A DNA stretch of 64,000 bases, from the NCBI GenBank assembly GCA_963819735.1, contig CAWFXC010000001.1:434001-498000 (forward strand), read 5' to 3'. The notes beneath the pieces are model-generated. The model did no database searches. It was not told where the DNA came from and saw only the letters and a program-made list of their open reading frames with translations. This DNA is from CAWFXC01 sp963819735 (lineage in GTDB: Bacteria; Actinomycetota; Acidimicrobiia; IMCC26256; DASPTH01). Position 1 is the first letter of the stretch, and every line of letters starts with the position of its first letter. Of the stretch, positions 59,651-64,000 are shown piece by piece. Both the position numbers and the translations under genes were made by a program.

Positions 59651-59977
59651 TCATGCGGTACGCAGTTTGCGATCGCGACGCGCCTGCGCGCTGCCCACGT
59701 GCGTCATCACGTCGGCGATGAACGCGAAGATCACGATGAACCAGCCGAATCCGGTCACGCCGCGTACGGGCGCGTACACGACAGCCCACGCGAGCGTGGT
59801 CCAGGGCAGCACGACGAATCCGATGAGTCCCCACCAGAACGAGTCGAGCGCGATGCTCATCCGGTCGGTGAAGAGCCACAGGAAGAAAATCCCCAGCCGG
59901 GGTGACACAAACGCTGCCAAAGCAACGATGCAGCCGCACACAGGCGCGAGACTACGAGATCGAGCGAAGGCGCTCAC
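59651..59977 (-). CDS. Small integral membrane protein
   Basis: A 108-residue protein with three predicted membrane segments (about 12-25 PVCGCIVALAAFVS, 47-67 FWWGLIGFVVLPWTTLAWAVV, 75-93 VTGFGWFIVIFAFIADV) and a basic C-terminus SAQARRDRKLRTA. Similar small proteins are common in actinobacteria; function unknown. Start ATG may be further downstream in the first helix. Confidence 0.7.
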   Translation of the reverse strand: MSAFARSRSLAPVCGCIVALAAFVSPRLGIFFLWLFTDRMSIALDSFWWGLIGFVVLPWTTLAWAVVYAPVRGVTGFGWFIVIFAFIADVMTHVGSAQARRDRKLRTA

Positions 59978-60008
59978 GCAGTGCCACCAGCGAGGAGATC
60001 GTCACGCG

Positions 60009-60893
60009 ATGACCAGCCCCGAGGCCACCACGTTGTGGCAGGCGTTCGCCCAGGCACCCCAGCAGATCGACCTGCCGCTCGAGCAACGCCGCGAGGCCGG
60101 CGAGCGAGCCGAGACCCCCACGTCCGAGCCGCACGGCGTCGCGTTCGCCGACGCGCCGGAGGTGGGCGGCACCTGGGCGGTGCCGTCGGCACCACGCGGG
60201 AGCGCGGGAGTCCTCTACCTGTACGGCGGCGGCTATGTGCTCGGCTCGCCCGCGTCGCGACGCAAGACCGCCGGGCACCTGGCCAACACCACCGGTGCGC
60301 GCGTGCTCGTGCCGCGCTACCGGCTGGCGCCCGAGCACCCGTTCCCGGGCGCGCTCGACGACGCCGTCGCCGCGTACCGGTTCCTGCTCGGGGAAGGGGT
60401 CGATCCCGACGACGCGGTGATCATGGGCGACTCCTCGGGCGGCGGGCTCGCGTTCGCCACGGTGCTCGCGTTGCGCGACGCCGGCGACCCGTTGCCCGGC
60501 GGCATCGTCGGCCTGTCACCCTGGGCCGACCTCCGGTGCGCGGGCGGCACCATGGACACGTGCGCGGGCGTCGACATCATGGTGAGCCGTGAAGGTCTGC
60601 TGGCCATGGCCGCGCAGTACCTCGGTGGTCACGACGCGACCGACCCGTTGGCGTCGCCGGTCTACGGCGACCTCGGCGGCATGCCGCCCTCACTGCTGCT
60701 CGTCGGCGGCGACGAAGTGCTCCTCGACGACGCGGTGCGTCTCGCCCGGGGCATCGGCGAAGGCGGATCCGACGCGACCCTGTTCGTCGGCGGCGGGATG
60801 CAGCACGTGTGGCCCACGTGGGCCGGCGCGCTCCCCGAAGCCGACGCCGCGCTCGCGCTCATCGGCGACTGGGTGCGCCGCACCACCGGTTAA
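60009..60893 (+). CDS. Alpha/beta hydrolase of the hormone-sensitive-lipase family
   Basis: A 294-residue esterase. The oxyanion motif is YLYGGGYVLGSPAS (HGGG replaced by YGGG), the nucleophile is in IMGDSSGGGLAFA, the Asp in LLVGGDEVLLDD and the His in GGGMQHVWPTWAG. Related enzymes hydrolyse short-chain esters or acetylated compounds. It converges with the omega-amidase gene, overlapping it by four bases. Confidence 0.88.
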   Translation: MTSPEATTLWQAFAQAPQQIDLPLEQRREAGERAETPTSEPHGVAFADAPEVGGTWAVPSAPRGSAGVLYLYGGGYVLGSPASRRKTAGHLANTTGARVLVPRYRLAPEHPFPGALDDAVAAYRFLLGEGVDPDDAVIMGDSSGGGLAFATVLALRDAGDPLPGGIVGLSPWADLRCAGGTMDTCAGVDIMVSREGLLAMAAQYLGGHDATDPLASPVYGDLGGMPPSLLLVGGDEVLLDDAVRLARGIGEGGSDATLFVGGGMQHVWPTWAGALPEADAALALIGDWVRRTTG

Positions 60894-61660
60894 CGAGCGC
60901 GCCGGTCGACCAGAAACGGGTACTCCGCGCGGGTCGAGGTGACAACCGCGGGATCGACGTCGGCGAACAGGATCTCCTCGGCGCCGCCGGTCTCGGCTTC
61001 GGCGAGGATCTCGCCGAAGGGCCCGATCACCGCGCTGTCGCCCGCGTACTCCAGCCGTCCGCCGGTGCCCACCCGGTTCACGCCCACCACGTAGGCCTGG
61101 TTCTCGATCGCGCGCGCCCGGAGCAACGTGCGCCAGTGGTCGCGCCGCGCCGCGGGCCAGTTCGCGACCACGACGTAGCAGTCGGTGTCGGGTGCGAGAT
61201 CCCAGAACTCGTCGGCGAAGCGGAGGTCGTAACAGACGAACAGGCTGCACCGCACCCCTTCGACGTCGACGGTGACCCGCTGCTCGCCCGACATGTACTT
61301 CTCGTGCTCACCGCCGTAGGTGAAGGGGTGGATCTTGCGGTAGCGGTGGACCGAACCGTCGGGTGCCGCGAGCACCAGGCAGTTCGACGGACGGTCGTCG
61401 CCGGGATGCACCTCCGGCACCGATCCGCACACCCATACTTCGTGCCGGAGCGCCTGCTCCACCAGGAACCGTACGCTGGGCCCGTCGACCGGCTCCGCGA
61501 TCCGCTCGGTGTGCATCGAGAACCCGGTCGAGAACATCTCCGTGAGCACCACGAGTCGGGCGCCGTCCTGCGCGGCATCGGCGATCCTCGGCGCCAGCCG
61601 CTCGAAGTTCGCCGGCGGGTCCTCCCAGACGATGTCGTGCTGGATCGCGGCGACCTTCAT
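60890..61660 (-). CDS. Carbon-nitrogen hydrolase, probable omega-amidase
   Basis: A 256-residue nitrilase-superfamily enzyme with the complete Glu-Lys-Cys triad: Glu in VVLTEMFSTGFS, Lys in YRKIHPFTYGGE and Cys in SLFVCYDLRFADEF. The block MFSTGFS and FTYGGEHEKY are characteristic of omega-amidases (YafV/Nit2/MtnU). It lies immediately downstream of an aminotransferase of the glutamine-transaminase type on the same strand, so hydrolysis of 2-oxoglutaramate in the glutaminase II or methionine salvage route is inferred. ATG at 61660. Confidence 0.87.
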   Translation of the reverse strand: MKVAAIQHDIVWEDPPANFERLAPRIADAAQDGARLVVLTEMFSTGFSMHTERIAEPVDGPSVRFLVEQALRHEVWVCGSVPEVHPGDDRPSNCLVLAAPDGSVHRYRKIHPFTYGGEHEKYMSGEQRVTVDVEGVRCSLFVCYDLRFADEFWDLAPDTDCYVVVANWPAARRDHWRTLLRARAIENQAYVVGVNRVGTGGRLEYAGDSAVIGPFGEILAEAETGGAEEILFADVDPAVVTSTRAEYPFLVDRRAR

Positions 61661-61684
61661 GTGCGGCACCTCACGAGCGGCACC

Positions 61685-62850
61685 TCACGACGCCAGCCGC
61701 TTCAACCGCGTGACGGCCTCGTCGATCACCTCGAGCCGTTTGCAGTAGGCGAAGCGCACGAGCGGCCTGCCGGCGACCTTGTCGTCGTAGAACACCACGC
61801 TCGGCACCGCCACCACCCCACACCGCTCGGGGAGGGTCAGGCAGAACGCGTGACCGTCGTCTTCGCCCAACGCGCGGATGTCGACGGTCACGAAGTACGT
61901 CGCGGCCGACGGGAGCACCGTGAGCCCCGCGTCGGCGAGACCGCGCGACAAACGGTCGCGCCTCTCGCGCAGATCGGCGGCGACCCCGCGGAACACGTCG
62001 TCGGACAAACCGAGACCGACCGCGACCGCGTACTGGAACGGCCCGCCGTTCACGTAGGTCAGGAACTGCTTGGCCGTCCGCACTGCGCTGACCAAGTCCG
62101 GCGGTGCACACACCCAGCCGATCTTCCAGCCGGTGCACGAGAACGTCTTGCCCCCGGACGAGATCACCACCGTGCGGTCGCGCATGCCGGGCAACGTGGC
62201 GAGGGGCACGTGCTCGCCGTCGTACACGAGGTGCTCGTAGACCTCGTCGGTCACCGCGAGGAGGTCATGCTCGACACAGACCCGGGCGATCAGCTCCAAC
62301 TCGTCGCGCGAGAACACCTTCCCGGTGGGGTTGTGCGGTGAGTTCAGCGAGCACGAGGCGCGTGCGGGGCGTGATCGCGGCCACGAGCTCGTCGGGATCG
62401 AAGGTCGAGTCGGGCGCGCGCAGCTGGACGACGCGTCGCTGCGCACCGGCCATCGAGATGCACGCGGCGTAGGAGTCGTAGTACGGCTCGAACGTGACGA
62501 CCTCGTCGCCCGGCTCGCAGAGCGCGAGCAGCGCAGCGGCGATGCGCCTCGGTCGCGCCCGCGGTCACGAGCACTTCGTCGTCGGGGTCGTACTCGAGTC
62601 CGTACCAGTGCCGCTGGTGCTCGGCGATCGCGGTGCGCAACTCGGGAATGCCCGGGCCGGGCGGGTACTGGTTGTGCCCCGAGCGGATCGCGGCCACTGC
62701 GGCTTCGGTGACCTCCACCGGGCCGTCGGTGTCGGGAAAGCCCTGACCGAGGTTGATGGCACCGGTCGCCACCGCCAGCGCCGACATCTCGGCGAAGATC
62801 GTGGTGCCGAAGCCGTGGAGCCGCGACGCGAGGAAGCGCGATTCGCCCAC
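61685..62850 (-). CDS. PLP aminotransferase (glutamine transaminase/methionine aminotransferase type, two frameshifts)
   Basis: A 387-residue class I/II aminotransferase after repair. INLGQGFPDTDGP, NQYPPGPGIPELR and the PLP Lys in SSGGKTFSCTGWKIGW identify the KAT/GTK/YbdL group. Two single-base insertions break the frame: near 62546 (repair gives EAIAAALLALCEPGDEVV) and near 62342 (repair gives VLLNSPHNPTGKVF). The C-terminus LVRFAYCKRLEVIDEAVTRL is normal. Next to an omega-amidase it should transaminate 2-oxo acids such as ketomethylthiobutyrate with glutamine. GTG start one base after the YjbQ stop. Confidence 0.85.
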
Positions 62851-62851
62851 G

Positions 62852-63253
62852 TCAGCCGGCCACGAAGCTCAGGCGGACGTGACGCCGGGGGTTGTCGCGG
62901 TTCAGGTCGACCAGTACGACGCTCTGCCAGACGCCGAGGAGGAGCTCGCCGTCGTGTACCGGTACCACGATGCTCGGGGCCACGATCGCGGGCAGGACGT
63001 GATCGGCCCCGTGGCCGGGCGAGCCGTGCGCGTGCCGGTAGCGATCGTCGCGTGGGAGCAGGCGCGCCAGCACGTCGACCAGATCGTCGTCGGACCGCGC
63101 GCCGGTCTCGATGATGGCGACCCCGGCCGTCGCGTGCGGGACGAACACGTTGCACAGGCCGTCGCCGCGCGGGCGGCAGAAGGCGCGCACGTCGTCGGTG
63201 AGGTCGACGACCTGCTCGCGCGACGTGTCGACGTCCAGGACCGTGGTCTCCAT
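62852..63253 (-). CDS. yjbQ: YjbQ/UPF0047 family protein
   Basis: A 133-residue protein of the YjbQ family: NVFVPHATAGVAIIETGA, HGSPGHGADHVLPAIVAPSIVVPV and LGVWQSVVLVDLNRDNPRRHV. Conserved His residues form the putative active site; some members show weak thiamine-phosphate synthase activity. Upstream of the aminotransferase with a one-base gap, so co-transcribed. Confidence 0.9.
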   Translation of the reverse strand: METTVLDVDTSREQVVDLTDDVRAFCRPRGDGLCNVFVPHATAGVAIIETGARSDDDLVDVLARLLPRDDRYRHAHGSPGHGADHVLPAIVAPSIVVPVHDGELLLGVWQSVVLVDLNRDNPRRHVRLSFVAG

Positions 63254-63296
63254 CGTGGCGCGAGCCTAGAAGAGCCCGCCGGTCGTCGACGGCTGG

Positions 63297-64000
63297 TCAG
63301 CCGGCGTCGACGAGCCAGCCGAGGCCGTTGGCCCGCAGCACGTCGGAGATCCGGGCGGTCAGTGTGGGCAACGAGTCGGTGAGCAGGATGAGGCCGAACA
63401 CGGCGAGGATCGCCGCCGACACCAGTGTGATCGCGCGCGAGTGCCGCTTGAACCAGTCCATCGCGCGCGTCAACTTGCCCATGGCCAGGCCGACGGCGAG
63501 GAACGACACCCCGAGGCCGAGCGAATAGGAGACGAGCAACGCGGTCGAGTGCGCGATGTTCTCGCCTCCCGCGGCGAAACTGAGCACGGCGCCGAGGACC
63601 GGCCCGATGCACGGTGTCCATCCGAGCCCGAAGGCCGCGCCGGCCACGGGCGCCGCCACCGGCCCGAAGCGATCGAGGTGCGGGTGGAACCGGAACTCCT
63701 GGTACATGCGCGGGGTGGTGAGGAGTTGCGAACCCGCGAGGTAGAGCGCCATCAGGAGCACGAGACCGCCGGAGATCCGCGTGAGCGTCTCCTGGTTGCG
63801 GAACAACGCGCTGCCCGCGGTCGTGGTGATGAGGCCGAGCAGCACGAACACGACGGTGAACCCGAGCACGAACAGGCCGGTGTTGATCGCGATCCGCGTC
63901 AGGTAGTGGCGTTGGGCGTCGCGGATCTCGCCGACCGAGAGCCCGGTGATGAGGCTGAGGTAGCCGGGCACGATCGGCAGGACGCACGGCGAGAGGAACG
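63297..64000 (-). CDS. ccdA: CcdA/DsbD-like thiol-disulfide transmembrane transporter, partial
   Basis: The minus-strand gene runs off the right edge at its 5' end; about 234 residues are visible. The conserved Cys motifs of CcdA are both there: FLSPCVLPIVPGYLSLITG in the first visible helix and LGWTPCIGPVLGA in the middle, facing each other in the membrane to pass electrons from cytoplasmic thioredoxin to extracytoplasmic acceptors. Six hydrophobic segments can be counted, the last near LVSAAILAVFGLILLTDSL. Used for cytochrome c maturation or disulfide reduction. Not adjacent to other visible ccs genes. Confidence 0.9.
   Translation of the reverse strand, partial: FLSPCVLPIVPGYLSLITGLSVGEIRDAQRHYLTRIAINTGLFVLGFTVVFVLLGLITTTAGSALFRNQETLTRISGGLVLLMALYLAGSQLLTTPRMYQEFRFHPHLDRFGPVAAPVAGAAFGLGWTPCIGPVLGAVLSFAAGGENIAHSTALLVSYSLGLGVSFLAVGLAMGKLTRAMDWFKRHSRAITLVSAAILAVFGLILLTDSLPTLTARISDVLRANGLGWLVDAG

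Overview
The window is very GC-rich, densely coded on both strands, and looks like a chromosomal segment of an actinobacterium, most likely of the Acidimicrobiia type. This placement is an inference. It rests on luciferase-like (probably F420-dependent) oxidoreductases, MmyB-type and HspR-type regulators, many GTG starts, leaderless-looking starts, an actinobacterial LexA box at dinB and a long-form leuA. No rRNA, CRISPR array, prophage or insertion sequence was seen.

Layout. 1-5.3 kb: a translationally coupled purine-ring degradation operon (FAD urate hydroxylase, HIU hydrolase, OHCU decarboxylase, allantoate amidohydrolase, PuuE-type allantoinase, ureidoglycine aminotransferase) taking urate towards glyoxylate-level products and ammonia. 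5.2-31.5 kb: mostly independent housekeeping and lipid-type enzymes (SDRs, acyl-CoA dehydrogenase, acyl-CoA ligase, thioesterases, hydrolases), plus an isolated KdpD sensor-domain protein, a PilZ protein, an MFS pump fused to a TetR-like domain, SOS-controlled DinB, RNase HI and an ABC-type permease without ATPase.

31.7-36.7 kb, all on the minus strand, is the most remarkable part: an RNA-repair and RNA-surveillance island. It runs in transcription order: a Trp tRNA, six more tRNAs, the RNA ligase RtcB, nine more tRNAs, two predicted Y RNAs, a Ro60/TROVE protein and a TraR/DksA zinc-finger protein. The 16 tRNAs all have distinct anticodons, none with U34, and five carry C instead of the near-universal U at position 33. 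The two Y RNAs share the same internal-loop motifs next to their terminal helix but carry two differently wired tRNA-like modules.

37-52 kb: catabolic and accessory genes (amidohydrolase, orphan branched-chain-type binding protein, arylsulfatase, fasciclin protein, Hsp20/HspR pair with a HAIR-like operator, aldo-keto reductase with a divergent regulator, CocE-type hydrolase, haloalkane dehalogenase), and a small gene under a promoter carrying two palindromes. 52.5-64 kb: initiator tRNA, a DUF4262 protein, a second orphan FtsX-like permease, leuA preceded by a leader peptide with five consecutive Leu codons and an attenuator, more hydrolases and an LLM oxidoreductase, an omega-amidase/aminotransferase pair, YjbQ and the start of a CcdA-like thiol transporter running off the right edge.

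Eight single-base frame breaks interrupt seven otherwise intact genes (near 463, 11446, 25070, 40890, 42199, 53470, 62342 and 62546). Because each restores a normal protein when one base is added or removed, uncorrected sequencing indels are the simplest explanation, and these genes are annotated over their full span.
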